A stretch of 64,000 nt of DNA. Origin: Rahnella sp. AA. GTDB taxonomy: Bacteria > Pseudomonadota > Gammaproteobacteria > Enterobacterales > Enterobacteriaceae. The translations under genes were made by a program, and so were the position numbers. The stretch spans positions 372,001 to 436,000 of the forward strand of contig NZ_PITQ01000005.1 in NCBI RefSeq assembly GCF_002834385.1. Direction: 5' to 3'. This document shows positions 1 to 11,421 of this stretch, piece after piece. Numbering within the stretch: position 1 is the stretch's first letter; each line of letters starts with the position of its first letter. The notes beneath the pieces were generated by a model. That model searched no databases. It was given only the letters and a program-made list of their open reading frames with translations, and was not told the origin of the DNA.

Positions 1-337
1 TTCATGGGCCGTTGGCACAAACAATTTCTGGCTTTCGTACAGTTTACTGGTGGTCGCCGCCGCCGCAATGTATGCCCCGTATGGTCCGTTTTTTGCAATC
101 ATTCCTGAAATGCTGCCGAAGAATGTTTCCGGCGGCGCGATGGCGTTAATCAACAGCCTCGGGGCGCTTGGCTCATTCTTTGGTTCCTGGTTTGTCGGCT
201 ATCTGAACGGTAATACCGGCAGCCCGGCAGCCTCCTTTATTTTTATGGCCGTGTCGTTACTGGTTTCCGCAGGATTAACCCTGCTGGTAAAACCGCGACA
301 ATCTGAAATGAAACAAAAAGAAGTTTCCTTAACCTGA
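1..337 (+). CDS. MFS transporter, C-terminal part (partial at window start)
   Basis: The reading frame is open from base 2 and ends at TGA 335-337, so the 5' part lies outside the window. The visible 111 or so residues hold three to four hydrophobic helices separated by short loops (for example around FFAIIPEML and FFGSWFVGYL) and end in a charged cytoplasmic tail. This is the pattern of helices 9-12 of a major facilitator superfamily permease. It sits 14 bp upstream of ghrB on the same strand, so the two are probably cotranscribed. A 2-ketogluconate or related sugar-acid importer feeding GhrB would fit, but the substrate is inferred only from this neighbour. Confidence 0.8.
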   Translation, partial: SWAVGTNNFWLSYSLLVVAAAAMYAPYGPFFAIIPEMLPKNVSGGAMALINSLGALGSFFGSWFVGYLNGNTGSPAASFIFMAVSLLVSAGLTLLVKPRQSEMKQKEVSLT

Positions 338-351
338 GGGAGTTGTAATTG

Positions 352-1329
352 ATGAAGCCGTCTATCGTTGTGTATAAGAAACAACCCGCAGACCTGCAGC
401 AACGCCTGGAACAGCATTTCGCCATCACCCAATTTGATGACATCACTGAAGAAAACCGTGCGCAGGTTTTAGACGCATTGCAGAACGCAGAAGGGTTACT
501 CGGCTCAGGCGGGCGGGTGGATAAAGATTTGCTGGATCACGCACCGCGCCTGCGCGCCGTTTCCACCAGCTCCGTCGGCTATGATAATTTTGACGTCGCT
601 GAACTGACGCGTCGTGAAATCCCGCTGATGCACACCCCGACCGCGCTGACCGATACGGTCGCCGATACCGTGATGGCGCTGGTGCTGGCGACTGCCCGCC
701 GTGTCGTGAATCTGGCCGAACGAGTGAAAGCGGGCGAATGGACAGAAAACGTCGGACCCGACTGGTTCAGCATTGATGTTCACCACAAAACCATGGGCAT
801 TATCGGCATGGGCCGCATCGGCCTGGCGCTCGCGCAACGTGCGCATTTCGGTTTTGATATGCCGATTCTGTACAACGCCCGCAGCCAGCATACCGAAGCA
901 GAAGAGCGTTTTGGCGCACGTAAATGTGAGCTGGACGAACTGCTGGAGAAATCTGACTTTGTCTGTGTTCTGCTGCCGATGACCAAACAAACTTTCCATC
1001 TGATTGGCAAGGAACAGCTGGCGAAAATGAAATCCAGCGCCGTGCTGGTCAGCGCCGGTCGTGGCCCGGTGATTGATGAACCCGCACTGATTGAAGCACT
1101 GAAAGACGGGACGATTTATGGTGCCGGAATGGACGTGTTTGAGAAAGAACCGCTGCCGAAAGATTCCCCGCTGCTGAGCCTGCCAAACGTGGTGGCGCTG
1201 CCACATGTGGGTTCCGCTACCCATCAGACCCGCTATGATATGGCGGCCTGCGCGGTGGATAACCTGATTGCGGCCCTGAACGGTGAAGTAAAACAGTTCT
1301 GCGTTAATCCGGAAGTCCTCAGGAAGTAA
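352..1329 (+). CDS. ghrB: Glyoxylate/hydroxypyruvate/2-ketogluconate reductase GhrB
   Basis: This is a 325-residue D-2-hydroxyacid dehydrogenase of the length usual for GhrB. It is expected to reduce glyoxylate, hydroxypyruvate and 2-keto-D-gluconate with NADPH in the cytoplasm. The nucleotide-binding motif GMGRIG lies near residue 152, and the catalytic triad of the family is visible as Arg237 (AGRGPV), Glu266 (FEKEPL) and His285 (LPHVGS). I chose ATG 352 over an in-frame TTG at 349 because GGGAG lies about nine bases upstream of the ATG and GhrB proteins begin MKPS. It follows a permease gene by 14 bp, consistent with uptake and reduction of a sugar acid. An inverted repeat (1337-1376) follows the stop codon. 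Confidence 0.88.
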   Translation: MKPSIVVYKKQPADLQQRLEQHFAITQFDDITEENRAQVLDALQNAEGLLGSGGRVDKDLLDHAPRLRAVSTSSVGYDNFDVAELTRREIPLMHTPTALTDTVADTVMALVLATARRVVNLAERVKAGEWTENVGPDWFSIDVHHKTMGIIGMGRIGLALAQRAHFGFDMPILYNARSQHTEAEERFGARKCELDELLEKSDFVCVLLPMTKQTFHLIGKEQLAKMKSSAVLVSAGRGPVIDEPALIEALKDGTIYGAGMDVFEKEPLPKDSPLLSLPNVVALPHVGSATHQTRYDMAACAVDNLIAALNGEVKQFCVNPEVLRK

Positions 1330-1336
1330 TCCTCTG

Positions 1337-1376
1337 TTCTCATTCCCTTTCAGTATCAACGGAGAGGGAATGAGAA
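1337..1376. repeat. 12-bp perfect inverted repeat after ghrB
   Basis: TTCTCATTCCCT (1337-1348) is exactly complementary to AGGGAATGAGAA (1365-1376) across a 16-base loop. No T-run follows, so this is not a standard terminator. The right half shares GGAGAGGGAATGA with the hairpin after pstS at 30079-30102, which hints at a dispersed palindromic element. Confidence 0.6.
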
Positions 1377-1460
1377 ATTCAAATCCCGGTGGTCCGATTG
1401 CACTGCTTTGCCGCAGGCGTTATGGTGGTCATCACATTTCGATAACATACAAAGCTTTCT

Positions 1461-2711
1461 ATGACGTTTTCTGCTTTCGGTGACAAATTTACCCGCTTTT
1501 CAGGCATTACACGCCTGATGGGCGATATGAATGACGGTTTACGCACACCAGGTGCTGTGATGTTGGGCGGCGGTAATCCGGCGCAGATCCCTGAGATGCA
1601 GGATTATTTCCAGACGCTGCTGACGGAAATGCTGGCCGAGGGCAAGCTGACCGAAGCACTGTGCAATTACGATGGCCCGCAGGGCAAGGACGTACTGCGT
1701 CACGCACTGGCAGAAATGTTGCAGAAAGAACTCGGCTGGCAGCTCGATGCGCAAAATATCGCGCTGACCAACGGCAGCCAGAGCGCCTTCTTCTATTTGT
1801 TTAACCTGTTCGCCGGACGTCGCGCCGACGGCAGCATGTCAAAAGTGCTGTTCCCGCTGGCACCGGAATATCTGGGATACGCCGACGCAGGCCTGGATGA
1901 AAATCTGTTTATCTCTGCCAAGCCGAATATTGAATTGCTGCCGGAAGGCCAGTTCAAATATCACGTCGATTTTGATCACCTGAATATTACCGATGATATC
2001 GGTCTGATCTGCGTTTCCCGCCCGACCAATCCGACCGGCAACGTGATTACCGACGAAGAGCTGATCCGCCTCGATGCATTGGCGCAGCAAAAAGATATCC
2101 CGTTATTAATCGATAACGCCTATGGCGTGCCGTTCCCGGGTATTGTGTTTACCGACGCGACGCCGCTGTGGAACCCAAATATCATTCTGTGCATGAGCCT
2201 GTCGAAGCTCGGCCTGCCGGGTTCACGCTGCGGCATCGTGATTGCCGATGAGAAAATAATCAAAGCGATCAGTAATATGAACGGGATTATCAGTCTGTCG
2301 CCCGGCAGCGTCGGGCCAGCAATCGCCAATGAAATGATTGCCCGTGGCGATTTACTACGGCTTTCCGAGGAAGTCATCAAACCGTTTTATTACCAGCGCG
2401 TGCAGGAAACCATCGCCACGCTGCGCCGCTATCTGCCGGAAGAGCGTTGCCTGATCCACAAACCGGAAGGCGCGATTTTCCTGTGGCTGTGGTTTAAGGA
2501 TTTGCCGATTACCACTGAAGTGTTGTATCAGCGCCTGAAACAGCGCGGCGTGCTGATGGTGCCTGGGGATTATTTCTTCCCGGGGCTGGAGCATCCGTGG
2601 GCACACACGCATCAGTGTATGCGTATGAACTACGTGCCGGACGCCGAACAAATTGAACGCGGCGTGAAAATTTTGGCGGAAGAAGTCGAGAAAGCGCACG
2701 CCGAAAATTAA
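1461..2711 (+). CDS. avtA: Valine-pyruvate aminotransferase AvtA
   Basis: AvtA (416 residues, near-identical in length to the E. coli enzyme) is a pyridoxal-phosphate aminotransferase that makes valine or alanine by exchanging amino groups with pyruvate or 2-ketoisovalerate. The fold-type I features are present: the RPTNPTGN segment that contacts the cofactor, the DNAYG aspartate that holds the pyridine nitrogen, and the Schiff-base lysine in SLSKLGLPGSR (Lys249). A further arginine in MRMNY near the C-terminus would bind the substrate carboxylate. It appears to be a single-gene unit, separated from ghrB by 131 bp and closed by a strong bidirectional hairpin terminator that it shares with the convergent ibpB. 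Confidence 0.95.
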   Translation: MTFSAFGDKFTRFSGITRLMGDMNDGLRTPGAVMLGGGNPAQIPEMQDYFQTLLTEMLAEGKLTEALCNYDGPQGKDVLRHALAEMLQKELGWQLDAQNIALTNGSQSAFFYLFNLFAGRRADGSMSKVLFPLAPEYLGYADAGLDENLFISAKPNIELLPEGQFKYHVDFDHLNITDDIGLICVSRPTNPTGNVITDEELIRLDALAQQKDIPLLIDNAYGVPFPGIVFTDATPLWNPNIILCMSLSKLGLPGSRCGIVIADEKIIKAISNMNGIISLSPGSVGPAIANEMIARGDLLRLSEEVIKPFYYQRVQETIATLRRYLPEERCLIHKPEGAIFLWLWFKDLPITTEVLYQRLKQRGVLMVPGDYFFPGLEHPWAHTHQCMRMNYVPDAEQIERGVKILAEEVEKAHAEN

Positions 2712-2734
2712 TTTTTCTGCGCGACAGGCATAAA

Positions 2735-2764
2735 AAAACAGGAGGACATTTGTCCTCCTGTTTT
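2735..2764. terminator. Bidirectional terminator between avtA and ibpB
   Basis: The 10-bp stem CAGGAGGACA / TGTCCTCCTG has a two-base loop. It is preceded by an A-run and followed by TTTT, so it can end transcription on both strands. Confidence 0.9.
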
Positions 2765-2786
2765 CGTTTTTACCAACCGTGCCGGA

Positions 2787-3221
2787 TTACGCTGTCTGAT
2801 TCTCCAGTGCAGGTTTCTCGGTGCCGATCGCTATTTTCTGTGGCTGCAAGGCTTCCGGCACGTCACGCACCAGGCTGATATGCAGCAGGCCGTTGACAAA
2901 CTCGGCGGCCGACACATGCATATGCTCTGCCAGCGTAAAGCTCAGGGTGAAAGGCTTAATCACTAACCCCTGATGCAAATACTCCACTTTCGTTTCTGGC
3001 TGTGCCGGGGTGCCGCTGACGGTTAAGCGCGGGCCTTCCACTTCAATATTCAGCTCACTTTGCTGGAAACCGGCCAGCGCCAGTGAAATGCGGTAATGAT
3101 TGTCGTCAGACTTTTCAATATTGTACGGCGGGAAAGCCTGATCGGCACCCTGCATTGAGCTGGCTAATTTATCAAAACCAATCCACTGACGAAGTAATGG
3201 GGAAATATCATAATTACGCAT
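2787..3221 (-). CDS. ibpB: Small heat-shock protein IbpB
   Basis: IbpB is a 144-residue alpha-crystallin-type holdase that binds aggregating proteins with IbpA and hands them to DnaK/ClpB. The N-terminus [19 protein letters not shown] is typical of the family. The alpha-crystallin domain occupies about residues 35-125 and ends with the A-x-x-x-G-LLHI strand. An I-x-I motif (IAI) near residue 132 is the usual oligomer contact. It lies 118 bp downstream of ibpA on the same strand and is probably cotranscribed from the ibpA heat-shock promoter. Its own ribosome binding site is buried in a ROSE-like hairpin (3229-3246), so translation is likely temperature controlled as well. Confidence 0.95.
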   Translation of the reverse strand: MRNYDISPLLRQWIGFDKLASSMQGADQAFPPYNIEKSDDNHYRISLALAGFQQSELNIEVEGPRLTVSGTPAQPETKVEYLHQGLVIKPFTLSFTLAEHMHVSAAEFVNGLLHISLVRDVPEALQPQKIAIGTEKPALENQTA

Positions 3222-3228
3222 TGTATAA

Positions 3229-3246
3229 CTCCTTCTTTGAAGCGAG
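3229..3246 (-). promoter_or_regulatory. ROSE-type RNA thermometer hairpin at ibpB ribosome binding site
   Basis: Read on the minus strand, CTC-G-CTTC pairs with GAAG-GAG across an AAA loop. This leaves a single bulged G and hides the GGAG Shine-Dalgarno sequence eight bases before ATG 3221. It is the conserved final hairpin of ROSE thermometers, which melts at heat-shock temperature. Confidence 0.8.
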
Positions 3247-3339
3247 ATTAATTAATCCGTCACCCGATTTGGGTGTGACGGTTCAGCCCCCTGACGGCGA
3301 GCCTAAACTTTTTCATTTGTGCGTTGTCTTTATAAACGC

Positions 3340-3750
3340 TTAGCGGATCTCGATACGCCGTGGTTTGGACGTTTCAGGAACGATGCGTTCCAGATCGATA
3401 TACAGCAAACCATTCGACAAATTAGCCGCTTTAATTTGAATGTGTTCGGCCAGCTGGAATTTGCGTTCGAAGTTACGCTCAGCAATGCCCTGATATAAAT
3501 ACGTGCGGTCTGTGTCAGACGGTGCATGCGCGCCTTTGACCACTAACATATTGTCCTGCGCCGTGATGTCCAGTTCGGATTCGGCAAATCCCGCTACCGC
3601 GATAGCAATCCGGTAATGGTTTTCATCAACCAGCTCGACATTATAAGGGGGATAGCCGCCACCCTGATTCTGACCCGATTCGATGAGATTGAATAAACGG
3701 TCAAAACCAATAGCAGAACGGTATAACGGGGATAAATCAAAATTGCGCAT
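3340..3750 (-). CDS. ibpA: Small heat-shock protein IbpA
   Basis: IbpA is a 136-residue alpha-crystallin-domain holdase and the partner of IbpB in the cytoplasm. It starts [20 protein letters not shown] as in E. coli and ends with the I-x-I motif in RRIEIR, which anchors oligomers. I chose ATG 3750 rather than an upstream in-frame start at 3768 because a GGAG ribosome binding site lies nine bases before 3750 and the family starts MRN. It is the first gene of the ibpAB operon, driven by a sigma-32-type promoter at 3871-3896, and its leader carries a ROSE-type hairpin (3759-3776). In E. coli IbpA also represses translation of its own mRNA; whether it does so here is inference. Confidence 0.95.
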   Translation of the reverse strand: MRNFDLSPLYRSAIGFDRLFNLIESGQNQGGGYPPYNVELVDENHYRIAIAVAGFAESELDITAQDNMLVVKGAHAPSDTDRTYLYQGIAERNFERKFQLAEHIQIKAANLSNGLLYIDLERIVPETSKPRRIEIR

Positions 3751-3758
3751 CACTACTT

Positions 3759-3776
3759 CTCCTGACATTCAGCGAG
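3759..3776 (-). promoter_or_regulatory. ROSE-type RNA thermometer hairpin at ibpA ribosome binding site
   Basis: On the minus strand CTC-G-CTG pairs with CAG-GAG around an AATGT loop. The Shine-Dalgarno GGAG is paired and one G is bulged, the same architecture as at ibpB and the known ROSE family. The upstream leader (3777-3865) has further inverted segments that could form the earlier ROSE hairpins. Confidence 0.85.
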
Positions 3777-3870
3777 TGTATATAAATAGCCTTCCGGATT
3801 GGACAGGCTCGCAACGCAGTTTATATTTCCGATCCCTTCCGGCGATCGTTTCCTGCGTCGTACATTAAAA

Positions 3871-3896
3871 ATGGAGACGAAAGGAATAATTTCAAG
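3871..3896 (-). promoter_or_regulatory. Sigma-32 heat-shock promoter of ibpAB
   Basis: On the minus strand the -35 CTTGAA (3891-3896) and -10 CTCCAT followed by TTTT (3871-3876) are 14 bp apart, close to the heat-shock consensus CTTGAA / CCCCAT. The predicted start gives a leader of about 110 nt before ibpA. The remainder of the 367-bp gap between ibpA and yidQ (3751-4117) shows nothing else I can name. Confidence 0.75.
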
Positions 3897-4117
3897 TTTC
3901 AAAAACTAAAAATTTTGGTTGTTGTTTAAACCACAGGGGCCAAAATACCTGTCGGGTAGGGCAAAACACCAGGGACTACAGGCAGTTTTCTGCAAGATTT
4001 CAAATAGTAATTACACTTAATGAGATCGCAGCCACAGAGCTACAGCTTGCTTTGTTAATTTTTTGTGCTGAGTGGTATAAGTCACTTTGACTTAAAAGCT
4101 CAGCCTGACAGCATAAG

Positions 4118-4507
4118 ATGAGTTCTAACATGATGAAATTTGCACTAACGCCGCTGATGACAGGATGCGTTTTTTTAGCGACGAGCGGCTGTTCCAGCGT
4201 GATGAGCCACACCGGTGGCGATACCGGCTATTATTCTGGCGCACGCGCAGATGTAAACATGATGAAAAGCGATGATACCAGTTGGGTAATGACGCCACTG
4301 CTGTTAATCGATTTGCCGTTCAGCGCCGTGCTGGATACGGTATTGTTGCCTTACGATTATTACCGCAGCGGAAAAGTGACGACGCGCGATCGCGTCAAAG
4401 CCAGTGAAGAACATAATATCGCCCTGAGCAACGGCGTTGATATCGACCATGTTCCCCCCATGACGACCACGCCACGCGGGCAAAAATCTTCGGCACACAA
4501 GAAGTGA
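4118..4507 (+). CDS. yidQ: YidQ-like lipoprotein (DUF1375 / YceK family)
   Basis: This is a small predicted outer-membrane or periplasmic lipoprotein of unknown function. The N-terminus has a hydrophobic stretch ending in ATSGC-SSV, an acceptable lipobox with the modified cysteine near residue 25. The conserved core SHTGGD ... LIDLPFSAVLDTVLLPYD is typical of the YceK/YidQ family. The exact start is uncertain: ATG 4118 has no clear ribosome binding site, and ATG 4130 (MMKFAL) with a weak GATGAG upstream is also possible. Its position next to ibpA and yidR matches E. coli. A hairpin with GC-rich stem (4521-4542) separates it from the convergent yidR. Confidence 0.85.
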   Translation: MSSNMMKFALTPLMTGCVFLATSGCSSVMSHTGGDTGYYSGARADVNMMKSDDTSWVMTPLLLIDLPFSAVLDTVLLPYDYYRSGKVTTRDRVKASEEHNIALSNGVDIDHVPPMTTTPRGQKSSAHKK

Positions 4508-4520
4508 AAAAATGAAGTGC

Positions 4521-4542
4521 AACCGGCCAGAACTGGCCGGTT
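4521..4542. terminator. Hairpin between yidQ and yidR
   Basis: AACCGGCCAG and CTGGCCGGTT form a perfect 10-bp stem with an AA loop between two convergent genes. The T-run is short on both sides, so efficiency is uncertain. Confidence 0.65.
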
Positions 4543-4553
4543 TGATAAAATGC

Positions 4554-5816
4554 TTAGTGACTGCCCGTCACGAAGATCTGAGCAAACTCCCCGCACTGAC
4601 GCATAAAAGCAATTTTGCTGCCATCCGGCGAATACACGACAGCGTCCGCACACGGCGCGATTTCCGTTCTCCCGGTCAGCCGGTGCATTTCTCCGTTTTC
4701 CACATCAAGACGCATTACGCTGTTGTCACACACCAGCGCTATCGATTTTCCGTCCGGGCTCCAGCTAAACGCCGACTGAATTCCGCTGGCCGAATGGCTG
4801 ATCTGCACCGGCTTGCCGCCATTGGGCGATACCGTCCAGAACTGCACCACGTCTTTTTCATCCTTCATCAGAAACGCAATCTGGCTGCCATCCGGCGAAG
4901 CCCGTAACCAGTGACGCGGCTGGGCTGCGATGCCTTTTTCGGTAAACGTAATGCGTCGCTGTTTTACACCCGCCGGTGGCGCAGGCAGCGTGTCCGGCGT
5001 TCCCTGCAACGGTTTTCCCCCTGCTTTCAGGTAATCCGCGTCGTCTTCCGGTAAATCCACCACAAAAATTTCCGGGTGCTTTTCGCCGCCTGCGGAAAGC
5101 GTGTCGCCGATAAAAGCCAGCGCCCGGAGCTGACGGATGCCATCCGGCTTTAAATACCCCTCGCGCCCAATCCAACCCTCTTCATAGGCGCGGTTAATAT
5201 CGTCGCTGCCGGGTTCCGGTTTAGCGGTTGTTTCGCTGACCAGAACGCTGAAATGGCTGCCATCGTATTCACGTGGATGATGTTTTGGCGGCGTGACGGG
5301 ATGTGCAGATAAGGCGACGCCGACGTTGCGTAAATCCTGCGCCGGATCCCGCTCATGCAAAACGTGGTCGTTGTAGGTAAAACTCAGGCGGGAGCCGTCC
5401 GGGCTGAAAACGTGAACATGCGTGCCGCCACGCAAAGCGCCGGGCGTAAACGGCGCAGTGATGTCCATCGCGTCGAGCGTCACGGCCTGCGCACGTTGTG
5501 GCTCAGAAACAATCACGCCGCGCCGGTGATGGAAATCATATTGCCAGCCGTCATCCGGATTTTCCGGGCCATGAATAAACGCATAACGGGCTGGCTGGCC
5601 CGGGCTGACTGTCACCACGCCCACGTGAGCATTTTCACCAGCGCGATAAAGGACTTCCGTCTCGCCGGTTTTCACATTCACACGCTCAATGGTCGAACCG
5701 GTGAAAGAGCCACCGTGCGGACGCACGTCGTACACCAGCCACTGGTTGTCCGGCGTCCAGATGTTAATGTTGGTCAACTGATGCCCGCGGGCATCGGAAG
5801 TTAACTGTTTTTCCAT
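4554..5816 (-). CDS. yidR: YidR, DUF3748 beta-propeller-like protein
   Basis: This 420-residue protein resembles E. coli YidR (DUF3748). Its sequence shows repeated WD40/TolB-like blades with the signature of hydrophobic-SPDG-x-x-hydrophobic-AF, seen as VFSPDGSRLSF, ASPDGSQIAF, SWSPDGKSIAL and YSPDGSKIAF. This supports a six-bladed propeller fold. No signal peptide is visible, so it is probably cytoplasmic. The family has similarity to oligogalacturonide-lyase-type propellers, but no activity is established. Start ATG 5816 lies nine bp after the yidA stop, so the two are probably one operon. Confidence 0.85.
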   Translation of the reverse strand: MEKQLTSDARGHQLTNINIWTPDNQWLVYDVRPHGGSFTGSTIERVNVKTGETEVLYRAGENAHVGVVTVSPGQPARYAFIHGPENPDDGWQYDFHHRRGVIVSEPQRAQAVTLDAMDITAPFTPGALRGGTHVHVFSPDGSRLSFTYNDHVLHERDPAQDLRNVGVALSAHPVTPPKHHPREYDGSHFSVLVSETTAKPEPGSDDINRAYEEGWIGREGYLKPDGIRQLRALAFIGDTLSAGGEKHPEIFVVDLPEDDADYLKAGGKPLQGTPDTLPAPPAGVKQRRITFTEKGIAAQPRHWLRASPDGSQIAFLMKDEKDVVQFWTVSPNGGKPVQISHSASGIQSAFSWSPDGKSIALVCDNSVMRLDVENGEMHRLTGRTEIAPCADAVVYSPDGSKIAFMRQCGEFAQIFVTGSH

Positions 5817-5825
5817 GGCCTTCTC

Positions 5826-6641
5826 TCAGACGTTCAGCACAAATTTGTTCACGGCAAACGCCACACCGTCTTCGGTATTGGTTTTGGTGACGAACTGGCT
5901 GACCGCTTTTACGCTGTCGAGCGCATTGCCCATCGCAACACCAATTCCGGCGTATTCCAGCATCGCGATGTCATTTTCCTGGTCGCCCAGCGTCATAACG
6001 TTTTCGCGCGGAATGCTTAGTTTTTCGGCCAGTACTTTAACGCCTTCGCCTTTATTCACGCGTTTATCCAGGATTTCGAGGAAATACGGTGAGCTTTTCA
6101 TGATGGTGTAGCGATCTTTGGCTTCCTGCGGAAGCTGGCTGATGGCGCGATCCAGCACTTCCGGGTCATCAATCATCATGATTTTCGGGAAGGTCAGGGA
6201 TGTATCCATTTCTTCCGCCGGGCAAAACTGAAGCGGAATACCGGTCGTGAAGGATTCATGCACGCTGAATTTGCTGATATGGCGGTTCGCGGTATAAAGA
6301 TCGGTTTTAGTCAGCGCATGGAAATGCACACCAAGCTCACGCGCCAGTTGTTCGAAGTAGTGATAATCTTCAATTTTGAGGGATATTTCGGCGATCACGC
6401 TGCCATCTTTCGCATTGTGAACCAGTGCACCGTTGTTGGTAATGCAGTAGCAACCCTCCTGCTGCAAATCCAGTTCCATCAGATAACGCTGCACGCCGAT
6501 AAATGGACGGCCCGTCGCCAGAACGATTTGCACACCTTTCGCACGCGCATCGGATAACGCTTTTTTTACGGCAGGAGTCACTTCATGCTGCGGATTGAGC
6601 AATGTCCCGTCCATATCAATTGCAATTAATTCAATAGCCAT
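5826..6641 (-). CDS. yidA: Sugar phosphatase YidA (HAD superfamily, Cof type)
   Basis: YidA is a cytoplasmic HAD phosphatase of the Cof/IIB subfamily acting on small phosphorylated sugars and related metabolites. The nucleophile motif I is DMDGTLL at residues 8-14, motif II is the ATGR threonine-containing loop near residue 46, the motif III lysine lies in the NKGEG segment, and motif IV is GDQENDIAML. The 271-residue length matches the family. I chose ATG 6641 because GAGGA lies a few bases upstream and YidA starts MAIELIAID. The longer in-frame extension to 6686 is not conserved. It is upstream of yidR with only nine bp between them. Confidence 0.93.
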   Translation of the reverse strand: MAIELIAIDMDGTLLNPQHEVTPAVKKALSDARAKGVQIVLATGRPFIGVQRYLMELDLQQEGCYCITNNGALVHNAKDGSVIAEISLKIEDYHYFEQLARELGVHFHALTKTDLYTANRHISKFSVHESFTTGIPLQFCPAEEMDTSLTFPKIMMIDDPEVLDRAISQLPQEAKDRYTIMKSSPYFLEILDKRVNKGEGVKVLAEKLSIPRENVMTLGDQENDIAMLEYAGIGVAMGNALDSVKAVSQFVTKTNTEDGVAFAVNKFVLNV

Positions 6642-6724
6642 AGCATCCTCAGAGTTTGAAAAATCTTCCTCAATGCTAAGCGACATGCCGGGCTAAAGCC
6701 AGTCAGAATGCGGGGGGCTGCAGA

Positions 6725-6760
6725 CGAAAAAAAGCCCGAAGCGGTTTCCCGGTTCGGACT
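6725..6760 (-). terminator. Terminator after gyrB
   Basis: On the minus strand GTCCGAACCGG pairs with CCGCTTCGGGC with one mismatch and a G-T pair. Seven T residues follow, and it lies 25 bp past the gyrB stop. Confidence 0.85.
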
Positions 6761-6784
6761 TTCTCATTTCAGCACATCCTGTTA

Positions 6785-10307
<3,523 letters not shown>

Positions 10308-10316
10308 TAATTCAGA

Positions 10317-11417
10317 CTAGAGCCTCATCGGCATGACAACGTACGCGGCCGACTGGCTCGCAGCGTCTTCGATCTGCACGCTGGAAACCGAATCGGTCAG
10401 CAGCAGATTCACGTCTTCGCACTTGAGCGCATTCAGCACATCCAGCACGTAGCTGACGTTGAAGCCGATTTCCATTTCGGTCCCTTCGTAGCCAACATCC
10501 AGAATTTCTTCTGCTTCTTCCTGTTCCGGGTTATTGGCGGTGATTTTCAGCTGGTTATGGCTGACATACAAACGCACGCCACGGAATTTTTCATTAGAAA
10601 GAATGGCCGCACGGGCAAAGGCCTGTTTCAGCAGATCGCAACCTGCCTGCAACGTTTTGTCCGGATTCTTCGGCAATACGCGGCGATAATCAGGGAAACG
10701 GCCATCAACCAGTTTGGACGTAAAAATGAAGTCACCGACGTGCGCACGGATATTATTGCTGCCGATTTGCAGTTGCAGCGTGGTGTCGCCGCCGTCGAGC
10801 AAACGCACCAGTTCCATCACACCTTTACGAGGCACGATCACCGAATGCGAAGGCAATGACTGACCAACCGGCATTGAACAAACAGCCAGACGGTGGCCGT
10901 CGGTTGCCACGGTACGCAGCTCTTCGCCTTCGGTTTCAAACAGCATGCCGTTTAAATAATAACGGACGTCCTGATGTGCCATGGAAAACTGCGTGGCTTC
11001 GATCAAACGTTTCAACGTCGCCTGCGGCAAGGTGAATTCCACCTCGCTTTGCCAGTCGTCGAGATTAGGGAAATCTGTTGCCGGCAGGGTCGACAGCGAG
11101 AAACGGCTGCGGCCTGATTTTACCAACATGCGGTCGCCGTCGAGCGCGACGGAAATTTCCGCACCTTCGGGCAACCCACGGCAGATATCAAAGAATTTAC
11201 GCGCAGGAACCGTTGTGGCACCCGCTTCATGTGGCTGAGACAGTGCGACTTTCGCCACCATCTCCATTTCTAAATCCGTCCCGGTCAGCGACAACGCGCC
11301 ATCCGTCACCTGCAATAACAGGTTACCCAGAATTGGCAACGTCGGTCGTCCACCCAGCGGGCTACTGACCTGTTGCAGTGGTTTCAGCAAGTGCTCACGT
11401 TCAACAATAAATTTCAT
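10317..11417 (-). CDS. dnaN: DNA polymerase III beta subunit (sliding clamp)
   Basis: DnaN is the 366-residue sliding clamp that encircles DNA as a head-to-tail dimer and tethers polymerase III and other clamp clients. The N-terminus MKFIVEREHLLKPLQQVSSPLGGRPTLPIL is typical. Three successive clamp-fold domains of about 120 residues follow. The extreme C-terminus SAAYVVMPMRL contains the MPMRL segment that lines the protein-binding cleft. It lies only four bp after dnaA and nine bp before recF, so translation is probably coupled. The stop is TAG. Confidence 0.98.
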   Translation of the reverse strand: MKFIVEREHLLKPLQQVSSPLGGRPTLPILGNLLLQVTDGALSLTGTDLEMEMVAKVALSQPHEAGATTVPARKFFDICRGLPEGAEISVALDGDRMLVKSGRSRFSLSTLPATDFPNLDDWQSEVEFTLPQATLKRLIEATQFSMAHQDVRYYLNGMLFETEGEELRTVATDGHRLAVCSMPVGQSLPSHSVIVPRKGVMELVRLLDGGDTTLQLQIGSNNIRAHVGDFIFTSKLVDGRFPDYRRVLPKNPDKTLQAGCDLLKQAFARAAILSNEKFRGVRLYVSHNQLKITANNPEQEEAEEILDVGYEGTEMEIGFNVSYVLDVLNALKCEDVNLLLTDSVSSVQIEDAASQSAAYVVMPMRL

Positions 11418-11421
11418 AGCG

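Noticed and set aside
505..1359. 284-residue open frame antisense to ghrB
   Set aside because: It lies wholly opposite a clearly conserved gene, has His/Gln/Arg-rich low-complexity sequence and no recognisable domain.
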